The notes under the pieces were generated by a model. It had not been told where the DNA came from. It was given only the letters and a program-made list of their open reading frames with translations, and made no database searches. Positions 23,489 through 32,136 of a DNA stretch of 64,000 nucleotides are shown here, piece after piece (position 1 is the stretch's first letter; every line of letters starts with the position of its first letter). A program made the translations under genes and the position numbers. The DNA is from Shewanella fodinae (GTDB lineage Bacteria; Pseudomonadota; Gammaproteobacteria; Enterobacterales; Shewanellaceae), in the NCBI RefSeq assembly GCF_014651955.1, contig NZ_BMXW01000016.1:1-64000 (forward strand), written 5' to 3'.

Positions 23489-26400
23489 TGAGTTCGAATT
23501 CATCTGATAAACGATTTAACTTGTCGGCCTGGGCACTGGAAAACCAACAGATGGTTTCCTTCTTTATGCTCGTGGCCGTAGTGTTGGGTATTTTGAGTTT
23601 TCAACGACTTCCTCGTAATGAAGATCCAGTATTTACTATCAAAACTGCGGTTGTTTCTGCTCGCTGGCCTGGAGCAACTGTGGGAGAAACAACGCAATTA
23701 TTAACAGATAAGATTGAAAAAAAATTACAGGAACTGCCACATCTAGATTACCTTCAAAGTTATACCCGGACTGGCGAATCGGTGGTTTTTGTCAATCTGA
23801 AAGACGATACGCCGCCGGAGCAAGTTGATCATATCTGGTATCTCATCCGCAAGAAGATGGATGACTTATCCCCATATCTACCCAGTGGAACATTGGGACC
23901 TTTTGTTAACGATGAATTTGCTGATACTTACGGGACAATTTATGCCTTTACTGCAGATGCCTTCAGCTCCAAAGAACTGCGCAGCCAGGTTGACGATATC
24001 CGTTCGGCGTTAATGAGGGTACCGAATGTCAGCAAGATTGAGGTGCTGGGAGCCGAAGAACAGCAAGTGGTGTTGGCCATATCCTCCAAAAAGTTGGCTG
24101 GGTTTGGTTTTAATTTGCAACAAGTGATCCAGAGTATCCAAGCACAGAATACCGTGACCCCCGCCGGGATTATTCGTACAGGGGACGAACAGATTGCTGT
24201 AAAGGTGAGTGGAGCTTATCAGTCGATCGATAGTCTTCGTCATGTGATGCTACGAATTAATGATCGGTTTATACCTCTGCAAGATATCGCCACGATATAT
24301 AGCCAAACGGAGCAACCACCAGCGGCGCAGTTTAGGGTGAATGGCAAAGCGGCTATCGGCCTAGCTATCTCTATGTCACCGGAAGGCAACATGTTGCAAT
24401 TCGGTCAGAAACTGCAGACAGCAATGGATAGTATTGAGTCAAATCTGCCTTATGGCATAGAAGTAATCAAGATTGCTGATCAACCCGCAGTAGTTAAAAA
24501 GGCTGTTAGTGGTTTTGTCCATGTGTTGGTGGAAGCGATAGTGATTGTACTGGCTGTTTCTTTTATCTCATTGGGAACTAGAGCCGGACTGGTCGTGGCG
24601 GTTTCTATTCCTATCGTCCTCGCAATGACTTTCACGGGAATGACTCTTGCTGGCATTGGCTTACAACGTATCTCACTCGGAGCCTTGATTATCTCACTGG
24701 GGTTGCTGGTGGACGATGCTATGATCACCATTGAAGCGATGGTAGCAAAACTGGAAGCTGGATGGCCGCGGCGTCAAGCAGCGGCATGGGCCTATCAGAA
24801 TACGGCTTTCCCCATGCTGACAGGCACATTGGTAACTATGGCAGGGTTTATACCAGTTGGTTTTGCGGCTTCCAGCGCCGGGGAATATTGCTATTCGCTC
24901 TTCATGGTAGTGGTGATCTCGCTGGCTTGCTCGTGGATTGTAGCGGTTCTTTTTTCACCGCTTCTTGGGGTATGGTTGTTACCAAAGTCGCTCCAAGGGC
25001 ACCATGAAACGGGCAAACTCAGTAGCTTTTATCAACGGCTGCTTGTGAGCGTTCTACAACATCGTTGGCAAACTATTGGATTATCTACGGTTTTATTATT
25101 GATTGCTGGAGTATTGTCGACCCAACTACATTCCGAATTTTTCCCGTCATCAGATCGTCCAGAACTGCTGGTTAGCCTGAGACTCCCAGCCAATACCGCG
25201 CAAGCTCAGACATTGGAGGAAGTGAAAAAATTTGAGAGACAATTGATTGATAACCCTAACGTTGATCACTTTTCCAGCTATGTAGGCTCTGGTGCGGTGC
25301 GTTTCTATCTGCCGATGGATATTCTGCTGAGTCAGGAAAATATCGCGCAGTTGGTGGTGGTGGCTAAAAATATCAGGCAGCGGGAGGCATTGCGTCAGCA
25401 GTTACAGGCGATGATGCAGCGGGATTTCAGCCAGTGGGTCACGCGGGTGTCACCGCTAGAACTCGGCCCACCAGTGGGTTGGCCGCTGCGTTATCGGGTC
25501 AGTGGCCCACAACTGGAGCAAGTGCGTCAGTATGCCCAACAATTAGCAAATGTGGTTGCTACTCATCCCAGTACGCGCGATATCAACCTGACATCGGGAG
25601 AACCGCAACGGCTGCTGCGAGTGGTGGTTGATCAAACAGCGGCAAGGGCTGTTGGTCTCAGCCGTCAGCAGATCTCTGAACAACTGGCCACACTGTTTTC
25701 TGGCCAGACAATTTCATCCTTACGCGAGGGAATACATCCCATCAGTATTGTGGTGAAAGGTGGGGTGAGTGAACAGCGAGACATTGAAGCGATTGAAAAT
25801 CTGCAAATATCACTGGGCAAGGATCTAGTGGTACCACTCAGACAGCTGGCAAAGGTGGAATATGCTATTACTGACCCCATTGTCTGGCGGCGCCAGTTAG
25901 AACCGTTTATTACAGTACAGACAGATATTGCAGCTGGGGTGACGACAGCTCAGGTATCTGCAGAATTGTTATCAAAAATTAAGCAGTTCCGGCAACAGTT
26001 ACCGTTTGGTTACGACGTAACAGAGGAAGGTGCGGTGGTGGAATCGACTAAAGGTAATATCTCAATTTATGAAGTTCTACCCGTGACTCTGATCGTGATG
26101 TTAACACTGTTGATGATACAGTTGCGGCGTTTTTCTAGGATGCTGCTGGCGCTGGTAATGGCACCCTTCGGGTTGATAGGTATTGTGGTGGAGATGCTGC
26201 CAACGGCAACTCCTTTGGGCTTTGTGGCTATGTTGGGCATTATTGCACTGGTCGGTATGATAATTCGAAATGCGGTGATCCTCATCGCCGAAGTCGATAT
26301 TAATCTGGAAAAAGGCGAGGATATATCGGGCGCCATTATGAAGGCGGCAACGCACCGAGCTAGGCCTATCCTGTTGACGGCGCTGGCCGCGATATTAGGG

Positions 26401-26565
26401 ATGTTGCCGATTGCGCGGCAGGTATTCTGGGGGCCGATGGCCTATGCCATTATCGGTGGTCTGATGGCGGCTACCATGATCACGCTGACGATGCTGCCAG
26501 CAGCATTGAGTCTGGTACTGCATTGGGAAAGCCGTCCAAGATCCGAGACTGGTTTGAGTGCGTAA
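23488..26565 (+). CDS. RND-family multidrug efflux permease
   Basis: A 1025-aa inner-membrane proton-driven pump of the AcrB/MexB superfamily, closer to the branch with non-HAE1 features (short N-terminus, LPRNEDP). Twelve membrane helices in the usual 1+5+1+5 pattern surround two periplasmic porter domains. TM4 holds the proton-relay pair in LGLLVDDAMITIEAM. The ATG overlaps the adaptor stop. No outer-membrane factor gene follows, so it would use TolC or a similar channel encoded elsewhere. Probably regulated by the two-component system just upstream. Confidence 0.94.
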   Translation: MSSNSSDKRFNLSAWALENQQMVSFFMLVAVVLGILSFQRLPRNEDPVFTIKTAVVSARWPGATVGETTQLLTDKIEKKLQELPHLDYLQSYTRTGESVVFVNLKDDTPPEQVDHIWYLIRKKMDDLSPYLPSGTLGPFVNDEFADTYGTIYAFTADAFSSKELRSQVDDIRSALMRVPNVSKIEVLGAEEQQVVLAISSKKLAGFGFNLQQVIQSIQAQNTVTPAGIIRTGDEQIAVKVSGAYQSIDSLRHVMLRINDRFIPLQDIATIYSQTEQPPAAQFRVNGKAAIGLAISMSPEGNMLQFGQKLQTAMDSIESNLPYGIEVIKIADQPAVVKKAVSGFVHVLVEAIVIVLAVSFISLGTRAGLVVAVSIPIVLAMTFTGMTLAGIGLQRISLGALIISLGLLVDDAMITIEAMVAKLEAGWPRRQAAAWAYQNTAFPMLTGTLVTMAGFIPVGFAASSAGEYCYSLFMVVVISLACSWIVAVLFSPLLGVWLLPKSLQGHHETGKLSSFYQRLLVSVLQHRWQTIGLSTVLLLIAGVLSTQLHSEFFPSSDRPELLVSLRLPANTAQAQTLEEVKKFERQLIDNPNVDHFSSYVGSGAVRFYLPMDILLSQENIAQLVVVAKNIRQREALRQQLQAMMQRDFSQWVTRVSPLELGPPVGWPLRYRVSGPQLEQVRQYAQQLANVVATHPSTRDINLTSGEPQRLLRVVVDQTAARAVGLSRQQISEQLATLFSGQTISSLREGIHPISIVVKGGVSEQRDIEAIENLQISLGKDLVVPLRQLAKVEYAITDPIVWRRQLEPFITVQTDIAAGVTTAQVSAELLSKIKQFRQQLPFGYDVTEEGAVVESTKGNISIYEVLPVTLIVMLTLLMIQLRRFSRMLLALVMAPFGLIGIVVEMLPTATPLGFVAMLGIIALVGMIIRNAVILIAEVDINLEKGEDISGAIMKAATHRARPILLTALAAILGMLPIARQVFWGPMAYAIIGGLMAATMITLTMLPAALSLVLHWESRPRSETGLSA

Positions 26566-26618
26566 AATAACGATGCTGTAACCGGATGTCACCCGAGAGT
26601 AACTGTATTTATTGACTA

Positions 26619-26651
26619 ATCCCCGTGCCGTATACACAGCGCGGGGATTTT
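26619..26651. terminator. Bidirectional terminator between efflux pump and original mnmE tail
   Basis: Stem ATCCCCG (26619-26625) with CGGGGAT (26642-26648), followed by TTTTAC on the plus strand. Before the island inserted, this hairpin would have followed mnmE directly on the minus strand and served both convergent genes. Confidence 0.8.
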
Positions 26652-26667
26652 ACTTGCCGATACAGAA
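26648..26667. repeat. attL: Left attachment site (remnant of native mnmE tail)
   Basis: TTTTACTTGCCGATACAGAA. On the minus strand it reads TTC TGT ATC GGC AAG TAA, the codons for FCIGK-stop. It differs from the copy at 49921-49940 at two third-codon positions only. It adjoins a terminator hairpin, as a native gene end would. Confidence 0.88.
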
Positions 26668-26945
26668 ACTAAAAATGTAAAACCACTCAAAGTGTTAGAA
26701 AGCTATTGGCGCACATATGGAGTGCAATCTTTTGTTAGGTTTTGCCATGGAAGAACCCATTCTAGGCGATTTGCAGCATTTTAAAAGTGGGATATCTGGG
26801 AAAGTGGGACAAAATTATTATCTTTATTGTTACTCATTTTGAAGTTTGTTTTATCAGTACAAACTATTGATTTTAAATAATAAAATAGTAAATCCTCTTG
26901 CGTTTTTCTTCCTCCATGCGAATCTTTATAAAGCAGGAGGTAATC

Positions 26946-27788
26946 ATGAAAAAATACCCGTCTTTATCATTAATTGCTTTATGTGTGTCCTTGTCAGGTT
27001 GTGCAGCCGGACCCCGTCATTATGCTCAAGATGAATCTCGGGCTTTAAATCTAGCGCGAGCCGGGGGCATCTACGATTTGGATTTGAGAGATTCCCACGA
27101 TGGTGTCCACTCTTATAGCAAAGGTATGTTGGTTCCATTACTTGGGCTCGCTAGGCTAACGACTTCATTTAATGATCCGCTTCTGCGTCTTTCTGGTACG
27201 CAGACGTTCGCGTTTAACGCTACCGATATAATGATGACACCAGACAATCCCTCGGCTAGACCAAGTCTAATGGGATGGATGCCCGCATCTGCTGTTACCT
27301 CAGAATCTCAGGCTTATGAGAAATATGTGCATCTTGTCGATCAGGCTATCCAGCATGTGGCCGATGATATGGCATTGAATGTCACTAAACTGAGTAATGT
27401 AGAAACGCCAGAAATTGATGGTCATCCCATGATTCTTTGGTCTGTTGAAAGCGCCGAGCATGGATGCGGTATTGGTCAATGTGTGGTTGCTTACAACATT
27501 ACGACTCCTTATCTCTGGAAGAGCCCGCTCTACATTAAAGATGGTGAGTCCGAAAGCTATAACATCGCCGCTAATCACCTGAAGAACTATTCTCGCTTTG
27601 TGTTCCGTCAGTCAGGATCACAAGACTTTCCAATTGATGAGTTTTATAGAGCCGTCAGTGCTGCATTGCCATCGTGGATGGTGATCTATTACCCACCAAA
27701 CCATGTGGTTAAGGATGGCCAATCTCTCCCATATCCAGTGTTGTATGAGCAAGGGGAACAACTGCTGTTTAAGGAGCCTGCATTATGA
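26946..27788 (+). CDS. Island lipoprotein of unknown function
   Basis: A 280-aa protein I do not recognise. It begins MKKYPSLSLIALCVSLSGC, a classic lipoprotein signal with lipobox LSGC, so Cys19 should be acylated. Asp is not at +2 (sequence CAAGP), which suggests outer-membrane sorting. The start at 26946 has AGGAGG 7 nt upstream; the open frame extends to 26898 without a ribosome site. The body is soluble and rich in aromatic residues, with paired Cys in HGCGIGQC. Its stop overlaps the next start (ATTATGAAA), the first of three translational overlaps in this cluster. The product is likely periplasmic-facing and works with the two membrane proteins downstream. Confidence 0.75.
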   Translation: MKKYPSLSLIALCVSLSGCAAGPRHYAQDESRALNLARAGGIYDLDLRDSHDGVHSYSKGMLVPLLGLARLTTSFNDPLLRLSGTQTFAFNATDIMMTPDNPSARPSLMGWMPASAVTSESQAYEKYVHLVDQAIQHVADDMALNVTKLSNVETPEIDGHPMILWSVESAEHGCGIGQCVVAYNITTPYLWKSPLYIKDGESESYNIAANHLKNYSRFVFRQSGSQDFPIDEFYRAVSAALPSWMVIYYPPNHVVKDGQSLPYPVLYEQGEQLLFKEPAL

Positions 27789-28216
27789 AAAGTGAATATC
27801 AGGAGCTAGACAATATTGTTCTGGCGATGGATGAAGTCCAAACGGACCCCGTAATTCTTACCTACTTGATCAGTCATCTATTGACGAGAAATTCGGTGTT
27901 TCATCAGCCTAGAGTGGGATGTGTCAAATGCAAGAGCACGGGAGAGCTAGTCTATCCCCATAGCTGGATTGAGCTACCTGGCGGTTGGATTGTTGATCTC
28001 AGACTGAATCAGGCTTTCAACACGTTCGACCGCTATCCGCAAGGCATTTTCGAGCCATCATCCTACCGGAACCTTCAGTATTTCGGTATGCCCCTTACCG
28101 TGCCTGAATATGAACCATCTGAACTCGATGAAATGACTGATTTTATGTTTTCCAAGTTATTCAGTGTGCAAGGACTGGATATTCAAGTGAGCGGAGGTAG
28201 CTATGACTGCATTTGA
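27785..28216 (+). CDS. Unknown 143-aa island protein, possible transglutaminase-like fold
   Basis: No signal peptide or membrane segment, so probably cytosolic. The central stretch has H59-x-W61 followed by D71 (PHSWIEL then WIVDLRL). This His/Asp arrangement is seen in transglutaminase and papain-like folds. Candidate Cys are C46 and C49 (GCVKC), which are closer to the His than usual and could instead bind metal. The fold assignment is weak. Its start overlaps the lipoprotein stop by 4 nt and its end overlaps the next small gene by 14 nt, so it belongs to the same operon. Confidence 0.7.
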   Translation: MKSEYQELDNIVLAMDEVQTDPVILTYLISHLLTRNSVFHQPRVGCVKCKSTGELVYPHSWIELPGGWIVDLRLNQAFNTFDRYPQGIFEPSSYRNLQYFGMPLTVPEYEPSELDEMTDFMFSKLFSVQGLDIQVSGGSYDCI

Positions 28217-28364
28217 GTGGGGAATGCTTGGGTTATTCCTATTTTTTAGTTTGGTCACCTTCTGGTGTCTTTACAGCTATAGAGCCAACCAGAAATTGTC
28301 AGGCCAAGGCAAACCTCAAACCGAAAAGTGGGAGGGAAAGCATGAGTCAAAATCTCAAAAATGA
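28203..28364 (+). CDS. Small single-pass membrane protein of the unknown cluster
   Basis: A 53-aa protein beginning MTAFEWGMLGLFLFFSLVTF. Residues 7-25 form one membrane helix, followed by a basic, polar cytoplasmic tail rich in Lys and Gln. GGAGGT lies 5 nt before the ATG, a strong site. Its start lies inside the end of the preceding gene and its end lies inside the beginning of the next, which supports a real, translationally coupled gene. I do not recognise a family. Confidence 0.65.
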   Translation: MTAFEWGMLGLFLFFSLVTFWCLYSYRANQKLSGQGKPQTEKWEGKHESKSQK

Positions 28365-28779
28365 TCTAGTGAATATAGTGTTGCTTGGTGTTCTGCTACT
28401 CGGATTGATGCTGGCTCAAGACTCTGGATGGGGATTCTTGCTTGCAGGTTTGCCATTGGCCATTTGGTGCTTTAAAGCTTTCGTATTTATCCAACGCAGA
28501 TGGTGGTTAGCCATACCATTTTGGTGTGCACTTACTTATTTGTGTTGGCAAATGTCCTTGGCACTTTGGGCTGGCTATCTATTCGTTGCGTTTGTCAGAA
28601 AAATGATGGAGTTAAATGAAAATTATCCAGCACCAATTCGACAAAAAACTAAAAGGCATAAAAGAAAAATGGATGATTACGATGAGTATATTTTGACTCA
28701 AATAGGTCGTCATGTAGGTTGTGGGCTTCCAGATAGTTTTGATTACGACGGCCGAAACCATATTGGGTTTGATGACTGA
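28342..28779 (+). CDS. Unknown 145-aa membrane protein of the island cluster
   Basis: Starts MSQNLKNDLVNIVLLGVLL at 28342 after GGGAGGGA. Three hydrophobic segments span roughly residues 10-27, 31-48 and 54-80. A charged cytoplasmic tail follows (basic RQKTKRHKRKM, then acidic). The open frame extends upstream to 28213, but that part overlaps the previous gene and has no ribosome site. Last member of the four-gene cluster starting at 26946. Function unknown. Confidence 0.7.
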   Translation: MSQNLKNDLVNIVLLGVLLLGLMLAQDSGWGFLLAGLPLAIWCFKAFVFIQRRWWLAIPFWCALTYLCWQMSLALWAGYLFVAFVRKMMELNENYPAPIRQKTKRHKRKMDDYDEYILTQIGRHVGCGLPDSFDYDGRNHIGFDD

Positions 28780-28835
28780 TTTTTGGCCCTTAGCTGGTTC
28801 CTTTTGAGTACACATCAACGGAACTAGCCATCAGA

Positions 28836-28869
28836 CTGGTTTTACTACCAACAGAACCATCTAAACCAG
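28836..28869. repeat. Inverted repeat upstream of the serine recombinase
   Basis: CTGGTTT (28836-28842) and AAACCAG (28863-28869) in the 133-bp gap before the recombinase gene. Resolvase genes often lie beside their own recombination or operator sites, so this could be one. The arms are short and could be chance. Confidence 0.25.
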
Positions 28870-28912
28870 ACCAGAGATAAAGCACCACCTATAACAGACT
28901 GTGGAGATCTAG

Positions 28913-29548
28913 ATGTTCATTCGAGCTTACCTTCGCGCATCAACCAAAGAACAAAATGCAGAACGGGCACGCGAATCACTCATTCAGTTTGCTGCTCAGC
29001 ATGGTCAGCATGGTCAGCGAATTGCTGCCTTTTATATCGAGAATGTCTCTGGCGCCACTTTGCACCGACCTGAGTTGATGCGTTTGATTGCCGAGTCAGG
29101 TGAGGGTGACATTGTGCTGGTTGAACAAATCGACCGCCTAGCACGGCTCAAACAAGGTGATTGGGATACGTTGAAACAAAAGTTGGCCAGCAAACGCTTA
29201 GCCATTGTTTCACCAGAACTTCCTACCAGTTGGCTGGCTTTACAACAACATAACGAAACTGACTTTACCGGCACTATTTTACAGGCGGTTAATGCCATGA
29301 TGTTGGATATGCTCGCTGCCGTTGCTCGCAAAGATTATGATGACCGACGACGCCGCCAATCACAGGGGATCGCAAAAGCTAAATCAGATGGAAAATACAA
29401 TGGGCGCCAACCAGATCTCAAACGGCATCAGCACATAGCTAGCCTATTGAAGACTGGCCATAGCTATAGTGACATTCAAGATATATTGGGGTGTTCGCGG
29501 CACCTAATTGCAACTATCTCGAAGAATATCTGTAGCACAGATCAGTAA
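28913..29548 (+). CDS. Serine recombinase (resolvase/invertase family)
   Basis: A 211-aa small serine recombinase. The catalytic domain starts MFIRAYLRASTKEQ with nucleophile Ser10 and Arg8. VLVEQIDRLARL and the E-helix ending RKDYDDRRRRQSQGIAKAK follow. The C-terminal helix-turn-helix is at about 170-205 (YSDIQDILGCSRHLIATISK). It resembles the plasmid- and island-borne resolvases that keep elements monomeric. Separate promoter likely, since 133 nt divide it from the upstream cluster. Confidence 0.9.
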   Translation: MFIRAYLRASTKEQNAERARESLIQFAAQHGQHGQRIAAFYIENVSGATLHRPELMRLIAESGEGDIVLVEQIDRLARLKQGDWDTLKQKLASKRLAIVSPELPTSWLALQQHNETDFTGTILQAVNAMMLDMLAAVARKDYDDRRRRQSQGIAKAKSDGKYNGRQPDLKRHQHIASLLKTGHSYSDIQDILGCSRHLIATISKNICSTDQ

Positions 29549-29656
29549 CTCCATGACTGAGACTATACAATTTACTGCTAAGCGCTGTTCAACAGCTTAA
29601 TTTCAAGGATGCAAAGCAGTTACTTGCTGAAAAAATGGCTAATATAGGTGGTTTGG

Positions 29657-30591
29657 ATGTATAATTTTATGCCATATGTTGTAGCCAAAGTGCTCATTGT
29701 TGATGATGACAGCACGGTTGTTATGGCGCTTCATGCTGTACTCAATAAAATGGCCAAAATTCGGTTTGCGAGAAGCGCTACGCAAGCCTATCAAATGATC
29801 CGAGAGTCGCCGCCAGACCTTATATTGCTCGATGTTGAACTTCCTGACGGAAATGGCGTTGATGTTTGCATCAAGCTAAAAGCTGAAGATGTTACGCGAC
29901 AGATTCCCATACTGTTTATCACCAGTAGAATGGAAAAGGGTTTTGAAGAAAAAGTGTTTAATGCAGGTGCTGCGGATTACATCCTGAAACCTCTGAATCC
30001 TTGTGTCGTAGCGGCGAGAGTGAAAACTCATCTTGCCTATCGTTATGCCTTAATCCAATTAAATAAACTTGCGCATATCGATGGCCTGTCTGGTTTGCCA
30101 AATCGACTGGCACTTGGTAAACAATTAGAAATCGATTTCAGACGCGCAAGAAGAAATGAAGAGCCTCTATCTGTGGTTATGTGTGATATTGACGAGTTTA
30201 AAAAATATAATTACTTTTTCGGTCATCTAGCCGGCGATGATTGTATCAAAGCTATCGGCGAAGTTTTAAAGAATACGATAAAACGTCCTGCCGATATGGG
30301 GGCGAAGAGTTTGCGTTAATATTACTCAATACTGATAGGTTAGGAACTGAAAATATTATTGTGAGCTTAATGAAGGCAATCGAAGAAATCGCAATTCCAC
30401 ATTCTCCTAATGCCAAATCCCCCTTCATCACCATCTCTTATGGCATTACTACCATGGAGCCAGCTTTATGTGATTTCAACAAAATAACGCCGAATGAGCT
30501 GCTCCTCGCCGCAGATAAAGCGTTATACAGCGCCAAACATCAGGGACGGAATCAGTATCAATTTGAAGAATTATTACCGTCCGATACATAA
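29657..30591 (+). pseudogene. Response regulator-GGDEF diguanylate cyclase, broken by a frameshift
   Basis: The first frame (to 30319) encodes a receiver domain with phospho-acceptor Asp59 (LILLDVELPDG), then the start of a GGDEF domain (DGLSGLPNRL and VMCDIDEFKKYN). The catalytic motif GGEEF lies in another frame, which runs from about 30285 to 30591 and ends normally. The break is near 30285-30300, where the usual RPAD-xxA-RYGGEEF has lost several bases between two GCC-GAT/GCC-CGAT-like stretches. As it stands, the product lacks the active site and should make no cyclic di-GMP. AGGTGG precedes the ATG at 29657. Confidence 0.8.
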
Positions 30592-30937
30592 CTTACATAC
30601 TGGTCAAAATGTTCTGACCCAGTAATAGGGAGTGCTTTGTATCATTACTAAAATTTGGTCAATAAGCATGAGTGGGTACCTGTCAGCAAACAACACCGAA
30701 ACAAGCAATGGACCTAATGTTTTAGATAAGGCAGCGTACCAATGTATTAGTATGATCCTTTATTATTTGGTATGAGACTTATTACTCTCCCACACCAATA
30801 AAGTGCATCCATCACATCAAAGCCAATAGCACATCCCGAATTCAGATAATAAGTGCACCACTCATGGTTAACGGGTGATAGATGATCAACTGCCTGTTGG
30901 TGGTATTCTAAAGTCGCCAAACAATTAGAGTATTACC
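30592..30937. other. Intergenic region before the IS30 transposase
   Basis: 246 bp of AT-rich DNA follow the broken GGDEF gene up to the left end of the insertion sequence at 30838; the last 100 bp belong to the element itself. No coding sequence or clear hairpin was seen in it. Confidence 0.5.
30838..30863 (+). repeat. IS30-family left inverted repeat
   Basis: Begins GAATTCAGAT and ends AAGTGCACCACTC. Pairs with 31895-31920 at 20 or more of 26 positions. Confidence 0.85.
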
Positions 30938-31888
30938 ATGAGTTACAAGCAGTTGATCGAGGGACAACGATACCAGATTGAGGCCTACTTACGCGAGGGT
31001 TTCAGTTACCGGGAGATCGGAAAACGTCTGAGCGTGAGTCACAGCACAGTCAGTCGGGAAGTAAATCGCAATAGAATTCGGGATAACCACTATTTGCCGG
31101 AAACCGCTCAGGCAAAGGCACTGAAGCGCCGCTGCCAGGCCGCAAAGTTCAGGATATCTGAACTGACGATAACCTTTGTTGAGTTCGGGCTGAACGAGAA
31201 ATGGAGCCCTGAGCAAATTGCAGGTGTAGGTAAAATCATCGGTCATCACGTCAGTCACGAATGGATTTATCGCTACGTCCAGCGTGATAAATTACGTGGC
31301 GGCAAGTTGTACAGGCAGCTACGCCAGAGTCACCGAAGGTATCGTAAAGGTGACCGTGCGAAGCGGATAATTATCCCGAATCGGGTTGGCATTGAGCATC
31401 GTCCCGCTATCGTGAACAAGAAAAAACGGTTCGGTGACTGGGAAGCTGATACGGTTCTCGGCAAGCAAGAAACGGGCGCGATTGTTAGCCTAGTCGAGCG
31501 CAAAAGTAAGCTTTACCTGATACGCAAAGTGCCAGCGAAAAGCGCAGCAGACGTGGCCCGAGCCATGGTTGGCATGCTATGGAAATATCGAGGTCATGTC
31601 CGAACAATCACAGCGGACAACGGCAGCGAATTCTGTGACCACGAGTTGGTCGCTGAGAAGCTCAAAACCGATATCTACTTCGCAAATCCGTATTCATCCT
31701 GGGAACGCGGACTGAATGAAAACTTCAACGGTTTGCTGCGGCAGTACATCCGGAAAGGCACCGATTTACGGACGGTAACAGATAAACAAATTGGTGAGAT
31801 TGAACGGGCATTAAATGCCAGACCGAGAAAGTGCCTCGGCTTCAGGCAACCTGTTGCGGTATTCAACGAATTACGCAAGGCTGCCTAA
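30938..31888 (+). CDS. IS30-family transposase
   Basis: A 316-aa DDE transposase. The N-terminal HTH (about 5-45) reads SYREIGKRLSVSHSTVSREV. The catalytic residues are D171 (WEADT), D227 (TADNGSEF) and E261 (GLNENFNG), with the 33-residue D-E spacing typical of this family. Length is normal and no frameshift is seen, so the element may be active. Confidence 0.95.
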   Translation: MSYKQLIEGQRYQIEAYLREGFSYREIGKRLSVSHSTVSREVNRNRIRDNHYLPETAQAKALKRRCQAAKFRISELTITFVEFGLNEKWSPEQIAGVGKIIGHHVSHEWIYRYVQRDKLRGGKLYRQLRQSHRRYRKGDRAKRIIIPNRVGIEHRPAIVNKKKRFGDWEADTVLGKQETGAIVSLVERKSKLYLIRKVPAKSAADVARAMVGMLWKYRGHVRTITADNGSEFCDHELVAEKLKTDIYFANPYSSWERGLNENFNGLLRQYIRKGTDLRTVTDKQIGEIERALNARPRKCLGFRQPVAVFNELRKAA

Positions 31889-31894
31889 ATTAGC

Positions 31895-31920
31895 GAGTGG
31901 TGCACTTCGGAGTTGAATTC
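31895..31920 (-). repeat. IS30-family right inverted repeat
   Basis: Reverse complement begins GAATTCAACT and ends AAGTGCACCACTC. It starts 7 nt past the transposase stop codon. Confidence 0.85.
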
Positions 31921-32136
31921 GCGATTAAATTTAGCCACTTGAACAGATGTAATAGAATTACCCCAAAACAATACGAGTATCTAAAAAAATTTTCCATCTC
32001 ATAATTCAAATGAGCTAGTTCCTTATGACAAAAGAAATAACCCAATGAGATAGGCTATTGCTCATCTGCTGTTAAAATGACTGACAGCAATGATACCTAA
32101 GTGAAATTGCTGTTATTAAAAGGCTTGGCGGAATAA

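Larger units (their letters stand above)
26566..26945. other. Intergenic region holding the terminator and left attachment site of the island
   Basis: Contains the hairpin at 26619-26651 and the mnmE-tail repeat at 26648-26667. The remaining AT-rich DNA (26668-26930) is the outer edge of the island and the promoter region of the lipoprotein gene at 26946. No convincing coding sequence was seen in it. Confidence 0.6.
30838..31920 (+). mobile_element. IS30-family insertion sequence, complete
   Basis: 1083 bp with 26-bp imperfect terminal inverted repeats at 30838-30863 and 31895-31920. Both repeats begin GAATTCA and end AAGTGCACCACTC inwards. One intact transposase gene lies between them. Flanking bases do not show a clear target duplication, so a rearrangement after insertion, or a very short duplication, is possible. 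The higher-GC cargo begins just to its right. Confidence 0.88.

Noticed and set aside
30241-30319. Programmed frameshift in the GGDEF gene
   Set aside because: No slippery heptamer or following hairpin at the junction, and residues expected between RPAD and RYGG are missing, which fits deletion.
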